Shown: positions 16,998 through 24,840, numbered from the stretch's first letter. The stretch: 64,000 nt of DNA from Betaproteobacteria bacterium (GCA_016704535.1 JADIZZ010000010.1:62001-126000), one strand, 5' to 3'. A program made the numbers and translations. Notes: generated by a model from the letters alone, not told the origin.

Positions 16998-17476
16998 CCG
17001 CCTTCACCATCCACGCCGAACTGGTGCCGACCAACTTCTACACCCGGTGGCACTGCCACTGCTGCGGGGGCACCACCGAGAAGGTCGGTGTGCTGTGCGA
17101 AGTGCCCAAGTCGCACCCGACGCACGCCGGGTTCCGCGTGTGCGAAAAGTGCCTCAAAGCCGGCGACGTGCAGCAGCAAATGCTCGACCACGCGGACGAA
17201 CTGGAGCAGCGCGCCAAGTACCTGCGCGACACCGCGAGCCGCTTGCAGGTGCCGACCTATGCCGAGTGGCAGTACGCCGACCGCGTGGCCGATGCGGTGC
17301 AGGTGCTCTATCACACGACCGACTTCGAGGTGCCGACCAACGAGGTGCTCGCCTGGCCGCGTGAGCAGCAGCTGGAAATCATCGCGCGGGCCGAGGCGGT
17401 GCTGGTGCGCGAAGCCGCAGAGCGCGAGGCCGCCTCGCGCCTGGTGTCGGGCGATTCGGACGACATCCCGTTCTGA
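16994..17476 (+). CDS. Cysteine-rich element protein, possible zinc finger
   Basis: This 160-residue protein begins within the ATGA overlap. HCHCCGG near residue 18 and CEKC near residue 52 offer two cysteine pairs for a structural zinc. A helical, Glu/Ala-rich C-terminal region (ADELEQRAKYLRD onward) follows. The protein ends SGDSDDIPF, and an acidic DDIPF tail is typical of single-strand DNA-binding proteins, where it recruits partners. I therefore suspect a role in DNA replication, but the fold is not recognised. Confidence 0.62.
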   Translation: MTAFTIHAELVPTNFYTRWHCHCCGGTTEKVGVLCEVPKSHPTHAGFRVCEKCLKAGDVQQQMLDHADELEQRAKYLRDTASRLQVPTYAEWQYADRVADAVQVLYHTTDFEVPTNEVLAWPREQQLEIIARAEAVLVREAAEREAASRLVSGDSDDIPF

Positions 17477-17487
17477 GGCGGCAAGTG

Positions 17488-17712
17488 ATGAAGCCACCAA
17501 GTGAAAGACCCTCAACCGTTGCAGCGGATGAGGGCCCCGAGAAACGCAAGAGCAAGCCCGGCAAGTCTAAACCCGCTGCCACATTTTGTGGCACCGACAA
17601 TCCGCGCTATCTGCGAATCCTGGCCGCGCTGCTGACGCGAGCCCGAACGCGCGAGGAAATCGACCGTATCGCAGGCGCCAGCAACGAACGCGCTGCGCGG
17701 AGGTCCACATGA
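17488..17712 (+). CDS. Small element protein, possible DNA-binding
   Basis: This 74-residue protein has a Lys/Arg/Pro-rich N-terminal half (EKRKSKPGKSKP). A short helical C-terminal part follows, RYLRILAALLTRARTREEID and then RIAGASNERAARR, that looks like a helix-turn-helix. An in-frame GTG lies 3 bp before the ATG. The stop overlaps the next gene's start (ATGA), so it is part of the coupled operon. Function unknown. Confidence 0.58.
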   Translation: MKPPSERPSTVAADEGPEKRKSKPGKSKPAATFCGTDNPRYLRILAALLTRARTREEIDRIAGASNERAARRST

Positions 17713-18143
17713 CCACCCCTATCGAAAAGGTGCTGCCGCACCTGACGCGCGTTAAGCGCACCGCACCGGGCAAATGGATTGCCTGCTGTCCTGCTCACGA
17801 AGACAAGAGCCCGTCACTCAGCATTCGCGAGATGGACGACGGGCGCCTGCTGCTGCACTGCTTCGGCGGTTGCGCCGTCGAAGAAGTGATTGGCGCCGTC
17901 GGCGTGGACATGACGGCGTTGTTCCCTGAGAGGCCATCTACTCCAGGCGCTGGCGCCAAGCCGCAGCCGCTGCAACGTCTGCCGGCCAGCCAAGCCATCG
18001 AGATCCTCGAAAGCGAAACCATGGTTGTCGCCGTGATCGGCGGCGACATGGTGCGCAAGAAGGTCATCAACGAAATCGACCACCGCCGGCTGATTCAAGC
18101 GGTGTCACGCGTGCAGTTCATCGCGCAGGAAGCGAAGCGATGA
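17709..18143 (+). CDS. CHC2-type zinc-ribbon primase fragment protein
   Basis: This 144-residue protein contains the DnaG-like zinc-binding region: KWIACCPAHEDKSPSLSI then LLHCFGGCAVEEVIGAVG, with Cys/His ligands CPAH and HCFGGC. That is the template-recognition part of bacterial and phage primases. No TOPRIM catalytic domain follows. Its stop overlaps the start of the DUF3631 ATPase, so the two may work together as a split version of the primase-helicase found in one chain in P4-type satellites. Confidence 0.82.
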   Translation: MTTPIEKVLPHLTRVKRTAPGKWIACCPAHEDKSPSLSIREMDDGRLLLHCFGGCAVEEVIGAVGVDMTALFPERPSTPGAGAKPQPLQRLPASQAIEILESETMVVAVIGGDMVRKKVINEIDHRRLIQAVSRVQFIAQEAKR

Positions 18144-19405
18144 AGCCCGACCATTACTCCAAGATCGTCGCCGGCATAGATCAGATGGTTGTCGAGGCTG
18201 GCATCGATCCGACAGTCGAGGTCGACAACCCGCTCGACGAAGTGGAAGCCTTCCTGGCTCGCTTCGTGGCCTACCCGAGCGAGGCCGCTCGTGTGGCACA
18301 TGTCCTGTGGATCGGCCACGCCCACTTGATGGACTGCTGGGAATCAACGCCCCGCATCGCGTTCCTGTCGCCCGAACCGGGCAGCGGCAAGTCTCGTGCA
18401 CTGGAGGCATCCGAGCTGCTGGTGCCGCTGCCGGTGCAGGCCGTCAACGTCACGCCGGCCTACCTGTTCCGCAAGGTGGGCTCAGAGAATGGCAGGCCGA
18501 CCGTGCTGTACGACGAGATCGATACCGTCTTCGGCCCGAAGGCGAAGGACAACGAGGAGATCCGCGGGCTGCTCAACGCCGGCCACCGCCGCAGCGGTGT
18601 TGCAGGCCGTTGCGTCGTGCGCGGTAAGCAGGTCTTCACCGAGGAAATCCCAGCCTACTGCGCTGTCGCCCTGGCTGGCCTGGGTGGATTGCCCGACACC
18701 ATCTTGTCTCGTAGCGTGATCGTGCGGATGCGCCGCCGCGCGCCCAACGAGCAGGTCGAGCCCTTCCGCCGCCGCGTGCATGAAGGTGCGGGCGATGCCA
18801 TCCGGCATCGGCTGGAAGCCTGGGCAATCAAGGTGCAACCCGAGATCGGCGACCCATGGCCCGAGATGCCCGCCGGCATCGTTGACCGCAGCGCCGACGT
18901 CTGGGAAGCGTTGTTGGCCGTGGCCGACGCTGCTGGCGGCGCCTGGCCCGCGCGTGGCCGTGTAGCGGCTGTTTCCCTTGTAGCGGAATCCAAGGGGAGC
19001 ACACCCAGCCTCGGCGTGCGGCTGCTGGAAGACCTGCGTCACGTCTTCGGCGACCGCGAGCACATGGCGACCGACGACATCCTCAAGGGCTTGTGCCAGA
19101 TCGATGAGGCGCCGTGGGGTGACATCCGCGGGAAGGCCATCGACGCCCGCGGCCTGGCGCAGCGGCTGCGTCCCTACGGCGTGGCGTCAAAGCAGGTGCG
19201 CATCAGCGCGGAGACCACGCTCAAGGGGTACGCCCGCGCCGACCTTCACGACGCCTGGGAGCGGTATCTAGGACCCTCCCACCATGGAAGCGAAACAAGC
19301 GAAACAAGCGAAACGACCGAAACGCCCGCCGCGCCGGTTTCCGATGTTTCGGATGTTTCGGATGCCATGGGAGGCGAACCTATGGCCGACGAGGAGGTGT
19401 TCTGA
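18140..19405 (+). CDS. DUF3631 ATPase (helicase-like replication protein)
   Basis: This 421-residue P-loop ATPase has Walker A SPEPGSGKSRALE near residue 80 and Walker B TVLYDEID near residue 125. A DUF3631 region follows (GHRRSGVAGRCV, then LSRSVIVRMRRR). DUF3631 proteins in mobile elements are thought to act as DNA helicases or primase-helicase partners. The C-terminus is unusual: SETSETSETTE and VSDVSDVSD repeats encoded by an imperfect inverted repeat flanked by two CCATGG sites. It is coupled by 4-bp overlap to the CHC2 gene and by 1 bp to the next gene. Confidence 0.85.
   Translation: MKPDHYSKIVAGIDQMVVEAGIDPTVEVDNPLDEVEAFLARFVAYPSEAARVAHVLWIGHAHLMDCWESTPRIAFLSPEPGSGKSRALEASELLVPLPVQAVNVTPAYLFRKVGSENGRPTVLYDEIDTVFGPKAKDNEEIRGLLNAGHRRSGVAGRCVVRGKQVFTEEIPAYCAVALAGLGGLPDTILSRSVIVRMRRRAPNEQVEPFRRRVHEGAGDAIRHRLEAWAIKVQPEIGDPWPEMPAGIVDRSADVWEALLAVADAAGGAWPARGRVAAVSLVAESKGSTPSLGVRLLEDLRHVFGDREHMATDDILKGLCQIDEAPWGDIRGKAIDARGLAQRLRPYGVASKQVRISAETTLKGYARADLHDAWERYLGPSHHGSETSETSETTETPAAPVSDVSDVSDAMGGEPMADEEVF
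19282..19370. repeat. Iteron-like inverted repeat inside the DUF3631 gene
   Basis: CCATGG at 19282 and again at 19365 bound two arms built of 9-bp units. The left arm has CGAAACAAG-type units and the right arm their complement, GTTTCGGAT-type units. The arms can pair over about 35 bases with mismatches. The block is in frame and encodes Ser-Glu-Thr and Val-Ser-Asp repeats. A replication-origin role is possible but unproved. Confidence 0.6.
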
Positions 19406-19905
19406 TGGGTGCCCGCGACCTGTTGCACGACATGCTGGCCGCTGGGTTCACGCTCGAAGTGGCTGGCGAGAAGCTGTTGGTGACACCGGCCTCAAACCTC
19501 ACCGACGACATGCGGGAGGCACTGCGCGCCTGCAAGCCGGAACTGCTGGAGCTGCTGGCCGGCGGCAATGCGCACAGACTGGCCCAGGAGCGGCCCTACA
19601 GGCCCTCGCCAGCCCAAGGCAATGCAGCGCATGCCGACGCCTGGGATGACGCCGCCATCGCCCGTTTCCAGGCCCGCACGGGGCATATCCGCCGACACGG
19701 GTTCACCGAGCAAGACGCCGACGATCTAGCCGAGCAGATGCACCTGCGTGACGTACGCGCCGACTATCGGCACCTGTGCCTGGAGTGCAAGCACTACCGC
19801 GGCAGGTGCGGCAACCACAAGGCTGCTGGCCTGCACACCACCGACGTGGGGCGCGGCCTCGCAACGATGTTTCAGCACTGCCCAGGCTTCTCCGAGGTGA
19901 ACTGA
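19405..19905 (+). CDS. TubC-docking-like protein with cysteine cluster
   Basis: This is a 166-residue protein. The first 50 residues (LLHDMLAAGFTLEVAGEKLL through MREALRACKPELLELL) resemble the TubC N-terminal docking fold, which recurs in small proteins of mobile elements. The C-terminal part has CLECKHYRGRCGNH and a later Cys, a possible zinc knuckle. TGATG overlap with the DUF3631 gene and with the next gene keeps it in the operon. It may dock replication proteins together; this is inference. Confidence 0.7.
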   Translation: MGARDLLHDMLAAGFTLEVAGEKLLVTPASNLTDDMREALRACKPELLELLAGGNAHRLAQERPYRPSPAQGNAAHADAWDDAAIARFQARTGHIRRHGFTEQDADDLAEQMHLRDVRADYRHLCLECKHYRGRCGNHKAAGLHTTDVGRGLATMFQHCPGFSEVN

Positions 19906-20555
19906 TGGCGAATCACAAGTCACTGACCGAGGCGGCGATGCGCAAGCGCCGCGAAGCACGGTACGAACGCGACTTCAAGACCGGCGCACCCCTTGCCCCA
20001 ATGTTCGAGCGGCAAGCAGCAGAACTGCTCAAGCTGGAGACGCCACCGGATGTCGGCCCCGGTGGCGAGGTGGTCAACGAGCAGGTGGCGGGCCTCGGGC
20101 AAAAGCGGTGGAACATCCGCGAGACCCTGAGAGAAGGCGCTGATCGAATCGCCGAGGATGCCTCGCTGCGCAGGACGGACTTGCTCATGCAACCGTCCTT
20201 CAACGTCGTGGCGATGGGGATCGACGCGGCGGAAGCCATCGGCGCGAGCAACAGCCTGGAGAAGATGCTCGCGCACCAGATGGCCGTCGCACACGAGGGA
20301 ACGATGCGGCTGATGGATCGGGCGCTGAGCTTCGAGTCGAGTCAAGACGCCGTGGAGTCGTGCAGGCTTGCAAATACGGCGGCGCGGCTGATGGGTGTCT
20401 TTCAGGATGGGCTATTGACCCTGCAGCGGCTGCGCACCGGCGGAAGCCAGACCGTGACCGTACAGCACGTCAACGTGCAGTCTGGTGCTCAGGCAGTGAT
20501 CGGCATGGCGACCGGGGGGCGCAAGCGCGGGGGGCGGAATGGAAAAGTCGGGTAA
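19905..20555 (+). CDS. Element-encoded hypothetical protein
   Basis: This 216-residue, mostly helical and charged protein begins MANHKSLTEAAMRKRREARYER. The middle contains LREGADRIAEDASLRRTDLL. The end has QTVTVQHVNVQSGAQAVIGMATGGRK and a basic tail. Gene pairs of this type followed by a short CRxHGG protein occur in small integrative elements and prophages. I do not recognise a biochemical function. It overlaps the next gene by 17 bp. Confidence 0.65.
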   Translation: MANHKSLTEAAMRKRREARYERDFKTGAPLAPMFERQAAELLKLETPPDVGPGGEVVNEQVAGLGQKRWNIRETLREGADRIAEDASLRRTDLLMQPSFNVVAMGIDAAEAIGASNSLEKMLAHQMAVAHEGTMRLMDRALSFESSQDAVESCRLANTAARLMGVFQDGLLTLQRLRTGGSQTVTVQHVNVQSGAQAVIGMATGGRKRGGRNGKVG

Positions 20556-20763
20556 TGCCATGCAACTTGCACCGAGATGCGGAGCACATGCGCGCACGAC
20601 GGGTCAGCCGTGCCGCTCACCAGCGATGAAGAACGGCAGGTGCCGGATGCACGGCGGCAAGGCGGGGCGCAAGCCGACGCATGGGCGCTACACGCAGGCC
20701 GCTCTGGCGCAGAACCGCGAAATCCGTAGGCTGCTGCAGATGCTGCGAGAACTGATCGGCTAG
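20539..20763 (+). CDS. Short HGG-motif protein
   Basis: This 74-residue protein has the conserved pattern RCGAHARTTGQPCRSPAM then GRCRMHGGKAGRKPTHGRYT, with four Cys and two His that could bind zinc, and a helical C-terminus. The HGG-motif family is common at the ends of mobile-element operons; its job is unknown. ATG 20539 lies inside the previous gene, and a second ATG at 20560 is an alternative start. It is the last gene of the operon that begins at 16746. Confidence 0.68.
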   Translation: MEKSGNAMQLAPRCGAHARTTGQPCRSPAMKNGRCRMHGGKAGRKPTHGRYTQAALAQNREIRRLLQMLRELIG

Positions 20764-21005
20764 TGTGGTGCGCTCCAAGTTCTTGCATCCATCGACGCAC
20801 GGCGAGGTCAGCTTTGCTCGGTGTCGAATGTACGCAGCCGGCCATCAGCGGACAGTGGCGACAGGCAGGTTCCTGGCTTCCCGTCTCGTCAATGTCAGGC
20901 CCGAAATTCTCCTTGCTGCGCCTCGCTGAAGAGGTGTATCAGCCCTGGTCGCACAAGTTCTTGCGCCTCGCAGCTGCGTCTGTTCAGCGTTCAGGCAGCG
21001 ACGGG

Positions 21006-21617
21006 CTATTTGCGGCGCCTGGTCGCACCAGCCAGGCCCAGCGCCGCAATCGCCAGGGCCCACGACGCCGGCTCGGGCACGCTTGCGCTCGGGTTGAAAG
21101 CGAGGATTGTGGGACTGTAGTTCTCGGGCCCCCGGCCCGGATAGGGCAGCAGCGAAAACGCTGGCCCTGCCGCTCCGGTAGAGGTGATCGACACCAGCAA
21201 CTCGAACTCATCGAACACTGCCGCCGGCAGGGCAACCGTGTTGGTGCCCAGGTGCGCGCAGCAGGTGTTGGCATTCGCCTCAAAATAGCTGAATACCGTG
21301 GAACCGTTCTGGAGCAGGTTGAATGTGAAGTCCGAGATACCAGTCCCGAAATTCCCATAGAGCGAGAACGCTGGGAAGATCGAACCGCCCACGCTCGTCC
21401 ATTCGCCGGTTCCTGCCGCGATCAGGCGGTAGGCGAACGTGTCGCCAGCCTGAAGGGTGACCGACGTGGGGTCGTCGCTGCCAGCGGCCAGAGTGACAAC
21501 GTCACCGCCGAAGTAGTTGACGTTGAAAGTGTAGGCGGCGGCGTGGGCAGTCGCTAATGCCGTGAATGGCAAGGCTGTGGCGAACAGGCACTTTGCGAAC
21601 AGTTGGGAAGGCGTCAT
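21006..21617 (-). CDS. PEP-CTERM sorting-domain protein 1
   Basis: This 203-residue secreted protein has a signal peptide (MTPSQLFAKCLF...ATAHA). Its beta-rich body (GGDVVTLAAGSDDPTSVTLQAGDTFAYRL) contains a CC pair. The C-terminal exosortase signal is VPEPASWALAIAALGLAG followed by a basic end ATRRRK. PEP-CTERM proteins are cut and exported by exosortase in exopolysaccharide-making bacteria; no exosortase gene is in this window. A good sigma-54 promoter is at 21685-21700, and a GAGGAA ribosome site precedes the ATG. The specific role of the body domain is unknown. Confidence 0.9.
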   Translation of the reverse strand: MTPSQLFAKCLFATALPFTALATAHAAAYTFNVNYFGGDVVTLAAGSDDPTSVTLQAGDTFAYRLIAAGTGEWTSVGGSIFPAFSLYGNFGTGISDFTFNLLQNGSTVFSYFEANANTCCAHLGTNTVALPAAVFDEFELLVSITSTGAAGPAFSLLPYPGRGPENYSPTILAFNPSASVPEPASWALAIAALGLAGATRRRK

Positions 21618-21684
21618 GACGTTCCTCGCGGGTGATGAGCAGACCGGACGAGATGCCCGGCTAGGATGGCGCTAAAGTCACGTT

Positions 21685-21700
21685 AGCAATATTTGGGCCA
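21685..21700 (-). promoter_or_regulatory. Sigma-54 (-24/-12) promoter of PEP-CTERM gene 1
   Basis: On the minus strand TGGCCCAAATATTGCT fits the consensus TGGCAC-N5-TTGCW. GG and GC are correctly spaced and one base of TGGCAC differs. It lies 68 bp upstream of the start codon. Confidence 0.72.
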
Positions 21701-21889
21701 CAGATTGCTTTCGAGAAAATGCTGTTTGCATTCAGTCACTTGAACGAGGTCGATCGCGCCGGTGGCGACATCTGTGCGCGGCCAAACGGGCAAGTGTAAA
21801 AAGGGCCGACAGTGTGGTCTGTTCGGTGCGGTGACGTTCGAAATGGCCCGAGGCGCCACTCAGTGCCCGCGGGTGCTGCCGGCCGATGG

Positions 21890-22050
21890 TTGTACGATGG
21901 GTTCCCGAGGTGGGGACCTCGGACGTCCCCAAGCCGCTTGCTGCGCTTCAATCGTGGAGAGTGCCGCCCACCTTTGTGCCTACCGCTGCGGCGACTCCTT
22001 CGGTGGCGTCGGTACATGTGTGACCGGCCGCTTCGGGGCTACGAGTTCGG
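21890..22050. repeat. Diverged repeat, copy A
   Basis: Three blocks recur in the same order at 23466-23632. A block with ACGATGG is followed by CTGCGC(T/C)TCAA(T/C)CG with GTGCCGCC 20 bp after its start (21941). TGACCG(G/A)CCGCTTCG at 22021 comes next. Its nature is unknown; it may be decayed mobile sequence. Confidence 0.5.
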
Positions 22051-22508
22051 GGCAGCCTATGTCGCCTCGGGGTCGTGTGCCGGTGCTCGCGGTCGGCAAT
22101 CGAAGGGCTGCTGTGCTGCGCATACCGGAACTTGGAGGCCGAACGACTGGTGTTCGTCGTTCAGCAGTCAGCCACAACAGTCCGACGACAGGCTCTGGAC
22201 GGCCATAAGCCGGCACCTCTGAACGGCGGCTGTGGGGCGGCCCAATCGGGTCGTCTACGTCGAATCTGCAGACATGGCCCCTAGAGCCGGCAAGGAACTA
22301 CCAGGTCGCGGCAGATTTGCTCCTGAGTGGCCGTGGGGGCGACGCATTCCGTCGCACCCGTGACGTGACTCCGCTTCCGTCGCTCAGGAACTTCCATGAG
22401 TCGCACCCCATCCTGTACCTCGGCCGGTGTCGGGACGCTTTACATCAATGGCCCCTGCGGTCTTGAGTTTAGAACGCAAGTGATTTGAACCAAATCAGTT
22501 TTTATGCA

Positions 22509-22524
22509 TGGCACAATTCATGCT
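22509..22524 (+). promoter_or_regulatory. Sigma-54 (-24/-12) promoter of PEP-CTERM gene 2
   Basis: TGGCACAATTCATGCT matches the -24 element TGGCAC perfectly and places GC at the correct -12 spacing. It lies 42 bp upstream of the ATG at 22566, with an AAAGG ribosome site between. Confidence 0.78.
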
Positions 22525-22565
22525 TCATCGTTCTCGATGAGTCTTCCACCCACAAAGGTATCTCT

Positions 22566-23129
22566 ATGGGTTTCGTGCGTTCTCTGCTTAGGTTCACGTT
22601 GGCATCCGTTGTCTTGCTGGCGGCGTCCTTCTCGGCCCAAGCTGCGCTGGTCTTCAACTTCTCGATCACTAATGCGTTCGGCTCCGTGTCGGGTACAGTG
22701 ACCGGAACGATCTACGGCCTGACCGACAATAGCACCGGCGCAGCAACAAGCGTCACTATTGATACCTTTCCCTCCGGGCTCGATAGCATATTCGGTTCAG
22801 GGCCGATCGACGCCACTCTGTGGGATGTGCAATCTGAAAATTCATTTACCGTGGTAGATGGTTTGGTTACCACGGGTAGGTTCTATGCGTGGGAACTAGT
22901 TGATTATTCGTATTCCACGGCCGCGCAGTTGTTCATAAACGCCTCGTCTGGTGCCTTCAACTTCGTCAATATCGACGGCGACATTACGAGATTTGTTTGG
23001 GGGGAAAACGGATTCGCTGCCGCCAATATCGTGCCGGCTGACATCAACGCTGTGTCGGAACCCGCTTCGATCGCCCTGCTCGGCATCGCACTAGCCGGGT
23101 TGGGGTGGAGCAGGCGCAGCAAGGGCTGA
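22566..23129 (+). CDS. PEP-CTERM sorting-domain protein 2
   Basis: This 187-residue protein has a signal peptide (MGFVRSLLRFTLASVV...SAQA) and a beta-rich, Thr/Ser/Gly-rich body (GSVSGTVTGTIYGLTDN). That body resembles the large group of PEP-CTERM proteins with a GTVTGTI repeat start. The C-terminal signal is VSEPASIALLGIALAGLGWSRRSKG, with SEP in place of PEP. ATG 22566 is chosen over an upstream in-frame ATG because it starts the signal peptide and follows the sigma-54 promoter. Base composition is visibly more AT-rich than the chromosome, consistent with transfer. A strong hairpin terminator follows. Confidence 0.88.
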   Translation: MGFVRSLLRFTLASVVLLAASFSAQAALVFNFSITNAFGSVSGTVTGTIYGLTDNSTGAATSVTIDTFPSGLDSIFGSGPIDATLWDVQSENSFTVVDGLVTTGRFYAWELVDYSYSTAAQLFINASSGAFNFVNIDGDITRFVWGENGFAAANIVPADINAVSEPASIALLGIALAGLGWSRRSKG

Positions 23130-23152
23130 CAGCCACACTCACCCCTACACAA

Positions 23153-23174
23153 CCGCCGCTTCGGCGGGGTCTTT
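23153..23174 (+). terminator. Rho-independent terminator after PEP-CTERM gene 2
   Basis: CCGCCG (23153-23158), loop CTT and CGGCGG (23162-23167) form a stem followed by GGTCTTT, 24 bp after the stop codon. Confidence 0.75.
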
Positions 23175-23465
23175 CATGCCGGCACCACCGCTGCGCTTTG
23201 TCGCATTAGCGCGCTCTGCGTGCTGGCCGAAAACGCGCCGCGCGTGCTGGTCACCTCCCGGTCCGGCAAGTCCTGGATCAGCGCGCCCGCGGATGCACAG
23301 CATGTTTGGCCGTCCTGATCTTGCCGCGAAACGGTGGCCGCCCGGCCCTGAACGCCAAGAAGGGCCTTGAAGTTTGCGCGTCGGCCGCAGCAACGCCCTG
23401 CGCCCGCGGGTTCATACCCAAGGTGTTGTCGGCGTACGTTGGGGCTGTCGTTCGACGACTTGGAC

Positions 23466-23632
23466 GATGGACTCCCGGAGGGGGTGAGCCCGCACGGTCT
23501 CAAGTCACGCGCTGCGCCTCAACCGCTCAGCGTGCCGCCTATCTGTGTGTACCCGCTGCCGAGGGACCTCCTCCGGGGGCCTCCGGGGGCCGCGGTTCGG
23601 ATCTGACCGACCGCTTCGAGGCGACGAATTCA
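23466..23632. repeat. Diverged repeat, copy B
   Basis: This is the counterpart of 21890-22050. It has ACGATGGACTCCCGG at its left, CTGCGCCTCAACCG at 23512 with GTGCCGCC 20 bp after its start, and TGACCGACCGCTTCGAGG at 23605. A short GC-rich duplication (GGGGGCCTCC) explains its greater length. Confidence 0.5.
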
Positions 23633-23736
23633 CTGCCGCGAATTTCGGCTCTGGGTCGGGAAGAGACCATCGACTTGCCGCCCGACAGCAGACGCCCCGG
23701 AGCTTCGACCTGGGCATTCAACACTTATGGAGCGGG

Positions 23737-24492
23737 TCAGGCAGTAGGCGACACTGACTTGCGCCCGCGCGTGGCCACCGCGCCTAGCAGGGCAGCGCCG
23801 ACGAGTGCAAGGGTGGCGGGTTCTGGGATAGTGGCAACGTCGCCGTCGCGCACGGCCCATGCGTAGTGGTCGGCGCCCAACTTAAAGCCCCGGACCTGTG
23901 CGCCCCCTGCCATGGCAAAGTCCCATGCATGTGGGACTGTTGAAACGTCCGGGCCGTTATACGTCGTGGCCGTCCAATACGCGGACCCTATGTTCACAAA
24001 TAGGCTCTCGTCATTGGGATTAGCCGGGTCGTCCACCAGTCCCGCTCCACTTGGGTAATTCCCCGCGGTATCACGAGTCCCGATATTCCCAAGGCCCACG
24101 TAGAACATGTGACTCAGTTCGGCCTGTGTACCTGTTATGTTCCACCCTTGATCGGTACTGCCGTCATAGGCGATGGTGTATGCATAGCTCACGCCGTTGG
24201 CTGGCAGCGCATGCGGCAAGCGCCAGTCGTTGTAGTAGACGCCCCGCACACTGTCGTAGAAGCTGAGACTGAATGCCCAATTCATGGCGTTCTGCCAAGA
24301 CATGAGGCCATCAACGCTACTGACTCCGTCATCAAAGCTCGATCCCGCGCCGAGGTTGGCATTGCTCAGCCACGTAACCTTCAGAATGTCGTCGTAGATC
24401 AAGCCGCCGCCGCGATCGATCAGTGCCCCCTGCGCCGCGCCCATCGTCAGGACAACAGAGAACGCCGCCAGCGCCTTGAGTAGCTTCTTCAT
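23737..24492 (-). CDS. PEP-CTERM sorting-domain protein 3 (DUF1566/Lcl-like body)
   Basis: This 251-residue secreted protein has a signal peptide (MKKLLKALAAFSVVL...AAQG). Its body matches the DUF1566-like pattern: YDDILKVTWLSNANL, then MSWQNAMNWA, then YYNDWRLPHALP, AELSHMFYVGLGNIG and AYWTATTY. The C-terminal signal is IPEPATLALVGAALLGAVATRGRK. The domain is probably extracellular and surface-exposed; ligands are unknown. Unlike its two neighbours, no convincing -24/-12 promoter is seen upstream. It is the rightmost gene of the element. Confidence 0.9.
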   Translation of the reverse strand: MKKLLKALAAFSVVLTMGAAQGALIDRGGGLIYDDILKVTWLSNANLGAGSSFDDGVSSVDGLMSWQNAMNWAFSLSFYDSVRGVYYNDWRLPHALPANGVSYAYTIAYDGSTDQGWNITGTQAELSHMFYVGLGNIGTRDTAGNYPSGAGLVDDPANPNDESLFVNIGSAYWTATTYNGPDVSTVPHAWDFAMAGGAQVRGFKLGADHYAWAVRDGDVATIPEPATLALVGAALLGAVATRGRKSVSPTA

Positions 24493-24810
24493 GTCCCAGT
24501 TCCCACGTTCCGGGCCAGCCGCACAGGGTCGCCCCGCCAGATGCCGAGATTGCCCGCAGTAGACCCCGCCACCTTGTGCTAGCGCAATAAGCGCGCGCGC
24601 CGTCGCACCCGATTCAGGGGGTGGGTTCGGAGCGCATCAGCAGCCGGCACCAGACAGCGGGCACCCTAAAGACGGCACCTGATCGGCGGCACCAGAGGGA
24701 GGTAACCCGTATGGGCCACGCTTCGGGGCGATTCGCTGGCGAGTCTGGCTGGGCACCGAGAGCGAGGCTGCGTGCCGGGTTCGTCGTTTCTAGGGCCGAA
24801 ACCCTGCGTC

Positions 24811-24834
24811 GCCCCTACACAGCCCCTACATGGA
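24811..24834 (+). promoter_or_regulatory. Candidate integrase arm sites, right end
   Basis: GCCCCTACA occurs at 24811 and 24822, then TGGA, matching the left-end block at 23 of 24 positions. It lies 54 bp inside attR. Direct repeats of this kind at both ends are expected of arm-type sites for a tyrosine integrase. Confidence 0.65.
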
Positions 24835-24840
24835 GCCCAG

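Larger units (their letters stand above)
21618..22565. other. Gene-poor region between PEP-CTERM genes 1 and 2
   Basis: These 948 bases hold two sigma-54 promoters facing away from each other and one copy of a diverged repeat (21890-22050). The open frames across the middle have no domain and look like chance frames or decayed sequence. Nothing else is recognised. Confidence 0.5.
23130..23736. other. Gene-poor region between PEP-CTERM genes 2 and 3
   Basis: Apart from the terminator at its left end and repeat copy B, no gene is supported. A frame of 186 codons reads through, but it lacks any recognisable domain. Confidence 0.45.

Noticed and set aside
19282..19370. CRISPR-like array
   Set aside because: The 9-bp repeats are contiguous, in frame and without spacers. 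No other regularly spaced repeats or cas genes were found in the window.
20763..21557. 264-codon plus-strand frame over PEP-CTERM gene 1
   Set aside because: It is antisense to a gene with a clear signal peptide and PEP-CTERM tail.
23306..23866. 186-codon plus-strand open frame between PEP-CTERM genes 2 and 3
   Set aside because: It overlaps PEP-CTERM gene 3 antisense and repeat copy B, with no domain or ribosome site.
24493..24600. Sigma-54 promoter for PEP-CTERM gene 3
   Set aside because: The best candidates, TGGCGGGGTCTACTGC and TGGCCCGGAACGTGGG, have wrong spacing or lack the GC, and one lies too close to the start codon.
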